NCBI RefSeq assembly: GCF_006459125.1
Contig: NZ_CP041070.1
Coordinates: 1,674,001-1,738,000 of the forward strand
Length of the DNA: 64,000 bases
Source: Halarcobacter anaerophilus
GTDB taxonomy: Bacteria; Campylobacterota; Campylobacteria; Campylobacterales; Arcobacteraceae
Reading direction: 5' to 3'
Of the stretch, positions 9,099-16,650 are shown in pieces. The notes beneath the pieces were generated by a model. It ran no database searches. It was not told where the DNA came from and saw only the letters and a program-made list of their open reading frames with translations. How positions within the stretch are numbered: the first letter of the stretch is position 1; every line of letters begins with the position of its first letter. Both the position numbers and the translations under genes were made by a program.

Positions 9099-9104
9099 AT
9101 TATA
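9099..9104 (-). promoter_or_regulatory. Putative -10 box of the B12 uptake operon
   Basis: TATAAT on the minus strand, about 30 bases upstream of the small ORF that precedes the receptor gene. No clear -35, as is common in this phylum. Confidence 0.5.
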
Positions 9105-9169
9105 TTAAAAAAGTTATAAATTTTATACATTCCTTGCTTCTATGAAATTTTTTTGTTATTTTTTTTGAG

Positions 9170-9175
9170 TATAAT
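9170..9175 (+). promoter_or_regulatory. Putative -10 box of the chemoreceptor gene
   Basis: TATAAT preceded by T-rich DNA, 38 bases upstream of the chemoreceptor ATG. The AT-rich upstream periodicity fits Campylobacterota sigma-70 promoters. Confidence 0.55.
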
Positions 9176-9213
9176 TCGTCGTTATAAATTTAGTAGAACA
9201 AAGGACGTGAGGG

Positions 9214-11163
9214 ATGAACAACCTATCAACAAAGGTTAAATTATCAATTTTAGTACTGGTGACATTAGTTACGCTTTTAATTTTGGGTGTAATGTCAATT
9301 TTTCAATTAAAAAAAGTTAATAATGGATTAGATACTGTCTACAATGACAGGGTAATACCTCTTGAACAACTTAAAATAATTGCAGATGAGTATGCAGTAA
9401 ATATTGTAGATACTACACATCAAACAAGAAATGGGAACATTACTTTTGAAAAATGTATCGAAAATATCAGTAGTGCAGAAGAAAAAATCAAAAAACAATG
9501 GAATGCTTATATCTCTACAAAACTAACAAAAAAAGAGCAAAAGCTGGCACATGAGACAGAAAAGTTGATGCAAAAAGGAAGTGAAGTTGCAAGCAAAATA
9601 AAAAATGCTTGTAAACAAGGGAATTCTGATTTAATAACAAGAATAACAATTGAGGATTTGTATCCGAAAATTGATCCAATAGGTGAGAAAATAGCCCAAC
9701 TTATAAAACTTCAACTAGAAGAAGCTAAAAAAGAGACAAACAAAGCGATTGAAGTCTATAATATAAGTAAAATTATTACTGTATCGACAATCGTGGTTAC
9801 TCTGCTTTTAATTATTTTTCTGGCATTTTTAATTATTACAGATATAACAAAAAAATTAACTCTATTTAAAGAAGGACTAATCTCATTTTTTGCATATCTA
9901 AACAGAGAAAAAGATAATGTTGAAAATATAAAAATAGATAGTAAAGATGAATTTGGACAAATGTCTAAAGTCGTAAATGAAAATATCGAAAGAACAAAAA
10001 AAGGGATAGAAGAAGATAAAGAGCTTATAAATGAAGCTATAAATGTATTAGGTGAGTTTGAACAAGGAGATCTATCTCAAAGATTAAAAATTAATGTAGA
10101 TAATCCAGCACTAGCAGAATTAAAAAATGTTTTAAACCAAATGGCAGATATCTTAGAAACAAATATCGACAATATTTTAAATATATTAAATGAATACAGC
10201 AGTTATAACTATTTAAATAAAATACCTGTAAATCAACTAAAAAAACATCTTTTAAATTTAGCTAACGGTGTAAATGAATTGGGTGATTCAATTACAAGTA
10301 TGTTGATTGAAAATAAAACAAACGGATTAACGCTGGATAAAAGTTCAGATATTTTATTAGAAAATGTCGATAAATTAAACGATAGTTCAAATGCAGCGGC
10401 ATCATCACTTGAAGAGACGGCAGCAGCTTTGGAAGAGATAACCAGCAATATAAGAAACAATACGGAAAACATAGCAAAAATGTCGGAATTCTCCGATGAA
10501 GTTACCAAATCTGCTACAAAAGGAGAAAACCTTGCAAATGAAACAACAAGTGCTATGGATGAGATAAATGAACAAGTAAACTCTATAAATGAAGCAATAA
10601 CAGTAATAGATCAAATAGCCTTCCAAACAAATATACTTTCACTAAATGCGGCAGTAGAAGCGGCAACGGCAGGAGAAGCAGGGAAAGGTTTTGCAGTAGT
10701 AGCCCAAGAAGTAAGAAACCTAGCTGCAAGAAGCGCAGAAGCAGCAAAAGAGATAAAAGAATTAGTAGAAACTGCAACAACAAAAGCAAATAGCGGAAAA
10801 GAGATTGCAAGCAGTATGATAAACGGTTATAAACTTTTAAATGAGAATATTTCCCATACTACAAATCTAATTTCGGATATTGAAAATGCTTCAAAAGAGC
10901 AATTACTTGGAATTGAACAAATAAACGATGCGGTTAATCAACTTGACCAGCAAACACAAAAAAATGCAATGGTTGCATCAGAAACACATGATGTTGCTCT
11001 AGTTACGGATGATATAGCGAAATTAATAGTTAAAAAAGCCGATGAAAAAGAGTTTAGCGGTAAAGATAAAGTTCAAGCTGAGAAAATAGAAAGAACGAAA
11101 ACCGAAACAAAAAAAGAGACAAAGAAAAAAGATAAAAAAGAGGATACCTGGGAAAGTTTTTAA
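9214..11163 (+). CDS. Methyl-accepting chemotaxis protein with 4-helix-bundle sensor
   Basis: 649 aa. First membrane segment about residues 9-29, a helical periplasmic sensor resembling 4HB_MCP (about 30-185), second membrane segment about 187-210, a HAMP-like linker region and the MCP signalling domain. The hairpin tip reads [28 protein letters not shown]-type sequence. It binds CheW/CheA. The last five residues, TWESF, resemble the NWETF-type pentapeptide that tethers CheR/CheB in enterobacterial high-abundance receptors. The ligand is unknown. A lysine-rich tail links signalling domain and pentapeptide. Confidence 0.93.
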   Translation: MNNLSTKVKLSILVLVTLVTLLILGVMSIFQLKKVNNGLDTVYNDRVIPLEQLKIIADEYAVNIVDTTHQTRNGNITFEKCIENISSAEEKIKKQWNAYISTKLTKKEQKLAHETEKLMQKGSEVASKIKNACKQGNSDLITRITIEDLYPKIDPIGEKIAQLIKLQLEEAKKETNKAIEVYNISKIITVSTIVVTLLLIIFLAFLIITDITKKLTLFKEGLISFFAYLNREKDNVENIKIDSKDEFGQMSKVVNENIERTKKGIEEDKELINEAINVLGEFEQGDLSQRLKINVDNPALAELKNVLNQMADILETNIDNILNILNEYSSYNYLNKIPVNQLKKHLLNLANGVNELGDSITSMLIENKTNGLTLDKSSDILLENVDKLNDSSNAAASSLEETAAALEEITSNIRNNTENIAKMSEFSDEVTKSATKGENLANETTSAMDEINEQVNSINEAITVIDQIAFQTNILSLNAAVEAATAGEAGKGFAVVAQEVRNLAARSAEAAKEIKELVETATTKANSGKEIASSMINGYKLLNENISHTTNLISDIENASKEQLLGIEQINDAVNQLDQQTQKNAMVASETHDVALVTDDIAKLIVKKADEKEFSGKDKVQAEKIERTKTETKKETKKKDKKEDTWESF

Positions 11164-11166
11164 CAA

Positions 11167-11198
11167 AAGATTTAAGGATAATTTCATCCTTAAATCTT
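11167..11198. terminator. Bidirectional terminator between chemoreceptor and DsbD_2-like gene
   Basis: 13-bp perfect stem (AAGATTTAAGGAT with its complement) around a 6-base loop, T-rich on both sides, between two convergent genes. Confidence 0.7.
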
Positions 11199-11203
11199 AG
11201 CTT

Positions 11204-11914
11204 TTATATATGACAACTCAAAATAGATTTATTTGGATCTGTTAAATATTCATACCCGCTATGCATTATATAAATTCCAAAAAGTATAACTAAAATAGAA
11301 GCTATTGTAACAAACAAGTTTCTAAGTGCTACTTGTTTAAATATTCCCACAAAAAAACCTAAAGAGAACATTGCAGGAAGCGTACTTAATCCAAAAATAA
11401 GCATCACAAAAGCTCCCCAAAAAGGATTTCCCGTACTAGCGGCAGTTATTGCAAAAACATATACAAAACCACAAGGAAGAAGCCCGTTTAACATTCCAAG
11501 AAGATAAAAACTCGTAAGAGAATCCGAACCTATTAGTGTTCTAAAAGTTTGTTGATAAAGTTTTGATTTTGAAACAGAGTATTCCAAAGAGGTTAAAAAT
11601 TTTAATTTTCCGCTTAGTGATAAACCTACTAAAATCATTAAAACTCCCGTTGTAAGAAGTAAAATTCCGCTTGTAGTATTATCAAAAGTTACGACTCCGC
11701 CTACAAAACCGAAAATAAAACCTAAAATAACATAAGTAGTAATTCTTCCCAAAGAATAAAGAATATGAGAAATAGCTTGTCTTGTTTTTGACCAGCCATT
11801 ATCAATTTTCGTACTGGAATAGGCTACTACTATTCCTCCACACATACCGATACAGTGTCCAAAAGAGCCTAAAAAGGCAATTGAAATAATTGTTAATATA
11901 CTTATACTTTCCAT
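11204..11914 (-). CDS. DsbD_2/SafE-like six-helix membrane protein, probable copper handling
   Basis: 236 aa with about six hydrophobic helices. The first helix carries GHCIGMCGG (H20, C21, C25), the signature of the sulfite-exporter-like/UreH-type DsbD_2 family often found near cbb3 oxidase or copper genes. LLNGLLPCGFVYV provides another conserved cysteine. It directly follows the NosL-like gene (stop and ATG adjacent), so the pair is co-transcribed. A role in copper export, cytochrome assembly or thiol transfer is inferred; the substrate is unknown. Confidence 0.8.
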   Translation of the reverse strand: MESISILTIISIAFLGSFGHCIGMCGGIVVAYSSTKIDNGWSKTRQAISHILYSLGRITTYVILGFIFGFVGGVVTFDNTTSGILLLTTGVLMILVGLSLSGKLKFLTSLEYSVSKSKLYQQTFRTLIGSDSLTSFYLLGMLNGLLPCGFVYVFAITAASTGNPFWGAFVMLIFGLSTLPAMFSLGFFVGIFKQVALRNLFVTIASILVILFGIYIMHSGYEYLTDPNKSILSCHI

Positions 11915-12418
11915 TTACTCACTCAAAAGTTTTTTTCTAATTAAAGGGTTAGTAAGATTCTCTCCCCTGTACATTTTTAAAAGCATTTCATCAAAAGGTA
12001 TCATATTTATACCCTCTTTTTCATATGCTCCGAAACCGTATCCCATAGGTGTTTTATCAATTTTATTATACCAAGCCTTACGTCCGTTAATATATCTGTT
12101 TGTATCATTTGTATAAACCCAGATTGTAGCCTCTTTTTGAAACTTAATATTTTTATACCAAAGGGCAAAACATCCGACATCATCAAAAAACCAAGTTTTT
12201 CCGTCAGGAGCAACAGCTTGAACAGAATGAACTAAAGTCTCAATAGTCATTCCGCATTGGGTATCCTGATAGTGGTTTAAAGTAATATCCAAAGGTTTAT
12301 GTTCATGATTTCCTTCTTGTATTGTTACCATCTTCTTTTGACTTGACATTGAAAGAAAAATTGAGACAATGATTATAATTAAAATAAATACGGTTAGTAC
12401 GGGTAAAAGTTTCTTCAT
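11915..12418 (-). CDS. NosL-like membrane-anchored copper-binding protein
   Basis: 167 aa. An N-terminal hydrophobic segment (about 5-24) anchors a periplasmic domain. TQCGMTIE (C55, G56, M57) and FFDDVGCFALW (D79, D80, C83) match the CGM...DD pattern of NosL-family Cu(I)-binding proteins. No nos genes are nearby, so it is likely a stand-alone relative feeding copper to, or removing it from, the adjacent DsbD_2-like protein or a respiratory oxidase. AGGA lies upstream of the ATG. Confidence 0.75.
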   Translation of the reverse strand: MKKLLPVLTVFILIIIIVSIFLSMSSQKKMVTIQEGNHEHKPLDITLNHYQDTQCGMTIETLVHSVQAVAPDGKTWFFDDVGCFALWYKNIKFQKEATIWVYTNDTNRYINGRKAWYNKIDKTPMGYGFGAYEKEGINMIPFDEMLLKMYRGENLTNPLIRKKLLSE

Positions 12419-12477
12419 AAAGTGTAATTCCTAAAAAAAATATGTAATCATATATTAACTATTCTTAATAAACTGAT

Positions 12478-12505
12478 AAAAAAGCCTCACTAAAGGTGAA
12501 GCTTT
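12478..12505 (-). terminator. Intrinsic terminator of the candidate sRNA
   Basis: 10-bp stem with one G-U pair, loop CUUUA, closing into a run of six T on the minus strand; it lies between the HAD gene start and the nosL-like gene, where no annotated minus-strand gene ends. Confidence 0.75.
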
Positions 12506-12562
12506 ATGAAATCAACTAGAAAATTAAAATATGACGTAGTAGGAGGAAATTTAATTTTCTTA
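12478..12562 (-). ncRNA. Candidate small RNA: anti-SD hairpin plus intrinsic terminator
   Basis: On the minus strand, an 11-bp perfect stem (12550-12560 with 12518-12528, AGAAAATTAAA) presents a 21-base loop containing UUUCCUCCUACUACG, complementary to Shine-Dalgarno sequences. It is followed by an intrinsic terminator at 12505-12478: stem AAAGCUUCAC/GUGAGGCUUU ending in T6. The one non-Watson-Crick pair is G-U on this strand but C-A on the other, which fixes the orientation. The 5' end is not defined and probably lies between 12570 and 12650. A leader of the nosL-like gene is the alternative. Confidence 0.55.
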
Positions 12563-12694
12563 CACCCTGAAATTTTACAACCATAACGTTAAGTATCTGT
12601 TAATTGCTTATTTTCAAATTTATATACAAAATTTAATAGATAATTTTCCCATAAGAATATATAATAGATTCCTATTTTTTATATAAGGATTTAT

Positions 12695-13318
12695 ATGCGT
12701 ACAATTATATTTGATATGGATGGGACATTAGTAAACAGTGGAACTTCTATAACAAATACGGTGAATTATGTAAGAGAAAACTTAGGTTTTGAGAAAATGG
12801 AAAAAAATTACATCTTGGAAAAAGTAAATGACCCGACTATAAATACGGCAAAATTTTTTTACGGGACAGAATCTATTACACAACAACAAAAAGAGCTTTT
12901 TGAAAATCACTATAAAGAGACTTGTTTAGAAGATTTGGAACTTTATGAAGGGGTTTTTGAATTAATTGATGATTTAAGTTCAGAGTTTGTTCTTACCGTT
13001 GCAACAAATGCAAATTCAAACTTTGCTAAAAAAATGCTCTCACATTTGGAAATAGAAAAATATTTTAAAACAATTGTAGGATACGACAGCGTAAAAAAAC
13101 CCAAACCAAACCCGGAGATGATAAATAAAATTTTAGATAAACACAATATAGAAAAAGAGAATGCCCAGCTAGTAGGTGATTCCCATAAAGATATTATTGC
13201 GGCAAAAAATGCAGGAGTTGATTGGGTTTTAGTTAATTGGGGATTTTCAAATTACAAAAAAGATGCAATACAAAATATCAAAGAACTTGAAGAAAGAATC
13301 TATAATAAATTTAAATAG
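12695..13318 (+). CDS. HAD-family phosphatase (phosphoglycolate-phosphatase-like)
   Basis: 207 aa. Motif I FDMDGTLVNSG (nucleophile D7, acid D9), motif II VATNAN, motif III KKPKPNPEM and motif IV LVGDSHKDIIAAKNAG, with a helical cap between motifs I and II. This is subfamily IA as in Gph and related phosphatases. AAGGA precedes the ATG. The substrate cannot be told from the sequence; 2-phosphoglycolate or a nucleotide are candidates. It converges with the dGTPase gene 4 nt away. Confidence 0.87.
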   Translation: MRTIIFDMDGTLVNSGTSITNTVNYVRENLGFEKMEKNYILEKVNDPTINTAKFFYGTESITQQQKELFENHYKETCLEDLELYEGVFELIDDLSSEFVLTVATNANSNFAKKMLSHLEIEKYFKTIVGYDSVKKPKPNPEMINKILDKHNIEKENAQLVGDSHKDIIAAKNAGVDWVLVNWGFSNYKKDAIQNIKELEERIYNKFK

Positions 13319-13322
13319 ATTC

Positions 13323-14759
13323 TTAAATCAAAGCTTCTAAGGTTTTATACTCATTTAAGGCAAAATCATCGGTCATACCTGAAATATAATCAACTAAAAG
13401 TCTTGCTCTGTAATACCACTCTTGTATCTCAAATTTTTCTTTGTCTTCTTTATCTAAATTTTTAACGGCATCTTTATATGCAACAATATGTTTAGAAGAG
13501 AGTCTTCTAATAAGTCTTTGAGACAGAAAACATGAAATTCTTTCTTGTTTTACAAGTTTTTCAAACTCATCTGAAGATAATTTTAAAAGAGGAGTATAGT
13601 TTTCAAATAAAGAAGTTAATATTTTCTGACCTTTTAACTCCAAAGTTTGGATATCTTTATGATTATAGATATATTTAATCGAAATATTCTGCAAAACTTC
13701 TACGGCTTTTGTATATTTTGATTCTTTGTCAAACTCCAAAAGAGCATAATTAAACTTACCGTTAAAAATATCTTCATGATTTTCTAAATATATATTTGAT
13801 ACATGTTCAACCAAAGCATGGGTTAATTTGGCTCTTGTAAGAGTTAAAAACAGATTAAACTGATAAGGTTCAGACTCTTTTTCTTTGGCTTTAGTATAAA
13901 ATTTCTTTACCAAATCAAGAAGATACGTTTCATTCATCTGTTCACACTCTTCTTTAATAAGTCTGTAAATATCATCAAATTTTAATATTCTTTTATCAAC
14001 CGCATCTTCCATATCCGCATTTAAATAACTTATATCATCGGCAGCTTCCATTATATAAGTAATAGGGAATCTACATCCATCTTCTAGATTTATCTCTTTT
14101 TTTATTTTCTCAACAATACTTTTCTCCGAATAATAAAATCCGGGCTTTTTCTTTAGATAAAAAAGCTTGTCGTTTTTACCTGCTTTATCTTCATAAGCTC
14201 CTCTTGTATATTTTAAAATTGCAGCTATTTGGGAATATGCAAGATTTAATCTTTGAAGTTTTGTTACGACTCTTATTGCTTGCGCATTACCGTCAAAATT
14301 ACAAAGATCTTTTAAAAGCATCTGTTTAAATTCTTCGTTATTTTCAGATACCTTTACAACGCTGTTAAAAAGTTCAACGCCTTTTGTACTCATCCAGCTG
14401 TTTATTGCAACTTCCGCAAAGTGCCCAAAAGGAGGATTTCCTATATCGTGTAAAAGACTTGTCATTTCAGCAGTTGAAATAAAAGCATTTTCCAATTTAT
14501 CCAAACCGTATTTACCCTTAGATTTTTTTAAAATTGTTTTTGCAATAAATCTTGCCGTTTGAGAAACTTCTAAAGAGTGAGTAAGCCTGCTTCTAACGGC
14601 TGCATTTAGTTCCAAAGGAAAAACTTGGGTCTTTTTTTGAAGTCTTCTTAAAGCAGGAGCCGAAAGGATCCTTCCTCTGTCGCTTTCTATTGAAATATTT
14701 ATATCATCAAAAGGATAAAGTTCTCTGTGAAGAGTTAGTTTTCTGTTATAATCTATCAT
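13323..14759 (-). CDS. dgt: Deoxyguanosinetriphosphate triphosphohydrolase (dGTPase, HD domain)
   Basis: 478 aa. HD-domain ligands H61 (RSRLTHSLEVSQTAR) and H104-D105 (SLLHDIGNPPFGHFAE); EAADDISYLNADMEDAV supplies a downstream acidic block. RRLQKKTQVFPLE near residues 38-50 is typical of the dGTPase family. It cleaves dGTP to deoxyguanosine and triphosphate, controlling nucleotide pools and sometimes limiting phage. The gene is monocistronic. Confidence 0.92.
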   Translation of the reverse strand: MIDYNRKLTLHRELYPFDDINISIESDRGRILSAPALRRLQKKTQVFPLELNAAVRSRLTHSLEVSQTARFIAKTILKKSKGKYGLDKLENAFISTAEMTSLLHDIGNPPFGHFAEVAINSWMSTKGVELFNSVVKVSENNEEFKQMLLKDLCNFDGNAQAIRVVTKLQRLNLAYSQIAAILKYTRGAYEDKAGKNDKLFYLKKKPGFYYSEKSIVEKIKKEINLEDGCRFPITYIMEAADDISYLNADMEDAVDKRILKFDDIYRLIKEECEQMNETYLLDLVKKFYTKAKEKESEPYQFNLFLTLTRAKLTHALVEHVSNIYLENHEDIFNGKFNYALLEFDKESKYTKAVEVLQNISIKYIYNHKDIQTLELKGQKILTSLFENYTPLLKLSSDEFEKLVKQERISCFLSQRLIRRLSSKHIVAYKDAVKNLDKEDKEKFEIQEWYYRARLLVDYISGMTDDFALNEYKTLEALI

Positions 14760-14833
14760 CTAAAGTCTTTTTATAAAAAATATTTTTGTTATTGTATTAA
14801 AAATATAGTAAAATACAAAATCAAAGGGGAAAA

Positions 14834-15004
14834 ATGTTCGAAAAAATAAAAGCAATTTTTAAAAAAGAGAAAACTTTTGCCTGTATTGTCTGGAACGGGA
14901 AAACAATGAGTTATCCTAATTTAACCCAAGAAGAGATTGATGATATAAATAATAATCCAAAATACAAAAACTGGAGTGTAACTTTACAAAGAGAAGAGAG
15001 CTAA
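14834..15004 (+). CDS. Small conserved-looking protein, 56 aa
   Basis: Reads MFEKIKAIFKKEKTFAC at the start and ends NWSVTLQREES. An AGGGGA ribosome-binding site lies 3-9 bases before the ATG and a TATAGT-like -10 is about 25-30 bases upstream, so it looks like a real gene in the 250-bp gap between dgt and the histidine kinase. Mixed basic/aromatic composition, no membrane segment. I do not recognise a family. Confidence 0.55.
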   Translation: MFEKIKAIFKKEKTFACIVWNGKTMSYPNLTQEEIDDINNNPKYKNWSVTLQREES

Positions 15005-15007
15005 AGA

Positions 15008-15868
15008 CTACTCTTTTATGATATTTTTAAAATTTAGAATAAATCTGTTCCCCTCTTTTGTAGGTTCGATTTTAATAGCAATTTTATTTTTATCACAAAA
15101 CTCTTTTACCATATAAAGCCCTAAACCAAACCCCTCTTTTGTATTATCTTCTTGAAAAAACTTATCAAAAATAACGAAAAGATTTTTTGTATCTATCTCT
15201 TTTCCTTTATTAAAAATTGTAAGATTTTTATTTTTATACTCAATTTTTATCAAACCATCTTTTTCATTGTTATATTTTAAAGCATTTGAAATAAGATTAT
15301 CTATCATTTTTTGAAAGCCGTTTTGGTCACTGTTAAGAGTAACGTCTTCTACAAAAACTTCAATTTTTGTATCTTTTTTCAAATCTTCAAACTTCTCTAA
15401 GCTATGCTCTATAACTTCAACTAAAGAAAAGTTTGTAATATCGACTCTGTCTATCTCTTTTTTGATATGATACTCCATATCTTCGTAAAGTTTTAAAAGC
15501 TCGTTTGAAGCCAGTTTTATACGGTTTAATCTTTTTACGGCTTTTTCATCGGTAAGCTTTTTTTCAAGCATTTGGGTATTTAGTTTTATAGTAGAAATGG
15601 GTATATTCAGCTCATGCAGAGTCTCTTTTACCGTTTTTTGAAGATTCTCATCACTTTTAAAAAGAGGCTCAAAAATTGACCTGCTTAAAAAAAGATATAA
15701 AACCAATCCGAAAATCATTACACTAAGAGTTATTACAAAAAAAGTGTCTTGATTAAACCCCAATAAAGACATTAGATAAAAATTTATAAAAAGAGATAAA
15801 AGAAGTACAAAAACTACTATAATAGAGTTTGTAATAATAAAGTTTTTTCTTTTGTTGTTATAACTCAA
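15008..15868 (-). CDS. Sensor histidine kinase
   Basis: 286 aa. Two membrane segments (about 12-34 and 42-61) with a very short periplasmic loop, then the DHp helix LHELNIPISTIKL with phospho-acceptor H85, and an HATPase domain with N-box LISNALKYNN and G-box GFGLGLYMVKEF. There is almost no extracellular sensor domain, so it probably senses through the membrane or a partner protein. It overlaps the response-regulator gene by 11 nt. The divergent Na/Pi transporter suggests a phosphate-type signal (inference). Confidence 0.9.
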   Translation of the reverse strand: MSYNNKRKNFIITNSIIVVFVLLLSLFINFYLMSLLGFNQDTFFVITLSVMIFGLVLYLFLSRSIFEPLFKSDENLQKTVKETLHELNIPISTIKLNTQMLEKKLTDEKAVKRLNRIKLASNELLKLYEDMEYHIKKEIDRVDITNFSLVEVIEHSLEKFEDLKKDTKIEVFVEDVTLNSDQNGFQKMIDNLISNALKYNNEKDGLIKIEYKNKNLTIFNKGKEIDTKNLFVIFDKFFQEDNTKEGFGLGLYMVKEFCDKNKIAIKIEPTKEGNRFILNFKNIIKE

Positions 15869-16517
15869 TTTTATACCCTATTCCTTTGATATTTTTGATT
15901 CTATCTTTTCCCAAAAGTTTTTTTAGATTGTTTATATAAACTCTTATTGATCCCTCACTATATTCTTGGTCAAATCCCCAAAGTTTGTTTATAATCATCT
16001 CTTTTGTAATAATCACATCTTTTTTTTCTAAAAACAGCTCCAATAAATCAATAACTTTCCCTGCAATAAAAATATCTTCACCCTTTTGTAAAACTCTCCT
16101 GTTTTTAGGATCAAAACTTATTTCATCGTTTAAATAAATCATTTCCAGAGGCTTACCGCTTCTTTTAAGCAAAGACCAGATTCTTAGAAGAAGTTCATCC
16201 AAATCAATAGGCTTTTTAAGATAATCATCGCAGCCGCTTAAAAATCCTTGGGTTAGTTTATCTTTATCTTTATATGAGGTTAAATATATTGTAGGTGTAT
16301 CGTCTGAAGTTTTACGAAGCTCTTTTAATGTCTCTATTCCGTTAATTTTAGGCACATTTATATCAAAAAGATATAAATCAAAATTTTGTTCATAGCAGAG
16401 TTCAAGAACCTCTTCACCGTTTGATGCAGTTACGACTTCAAACTCTTCTTCTTCCAAAAAGTCCTCTAAAGTCTCTTTAAAAAGTTCATCATCCTCTAAA
16501 ATTAATATTCTATACAA
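15858..16517 (-). CDS. OmpR/PhoB-family response regulator
   Basis: 219 aa. Receiver with acidic pair E8-D9-D10, phospho-acceptor D52 (LFDINVP), T80 and K102 (LKKPID), followed by a winged-helix DNA-binding domain ending SVRVYIN-like SIRVYINNLKKLL and IKGIGYKIEL. Paired with the histidine kinase. A 5-6-5 direct repeat upstream of its own -10 box suggests autoregulation. A PhosR-like role is plausible from the neighbouring phosphate transporter but not proven. Confidence 0.92.
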   Translation of the reverse strand: MYRILILEDDELFKETLEDFLEEEEFEVVTASNGEEVLELCYEQNFDLYLFDINVPKINGIETLKELRKTSDDTPTIYLTSYKDKDKLTQGFLSGCDDYLKKPIDLDELLLRIWSLLKRSGKPLEMIYLNDEISFDPKNRRVLQKGEDIFIAGKVIDLLELFLEKKDVIITKEMIINKLWGFDQEYSEGSIRVYINNLKKLLGKDRIKNIKGIGYKIEL

Positions 16518-16546
16518 AAAAACTCCATAAATAATTATTTGCTAAT

Positions 16547-16578
16547 ATTATATGATAGTTGGGTTAATTTTATGTTAA
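16547..16578 (-). promoter_or_regulatory. Pho-box-like direct repeat and -10 of the two-component operon
   Basis: On the minus strand TTAAC-ATAAAA-TTAAC (16578-16563) is a 5-6-5 direct repeat with 11-bp period, as used by PhoB/PhosR-type regulators. It ends exactly 10 bases before a TATAAT (16552-16547) that would serve the response-regulator gene. The arrangement, an 11-bp repeat replacing the -35, matches activated pho promoters. The exact bases differ from the C. jejuni pho box as I remember it. Confidence 0.5.
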
Positions 16579-16650
16579 ACACAGATAAAAATAAAATTAT
16601 AAATAATATATGCTAATATATCGTATAAAATTTATTTTATAGGTCTATAT

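Noticed and set aside
8860-9213. Cobalamin riboswitch upstream of the BtuB-like gene
   Set aside because: No B12-box (GCCACTG-type) or matching stem pattern was found on the minus strand; the region reads as a small ORF plus an ordinary promoter.
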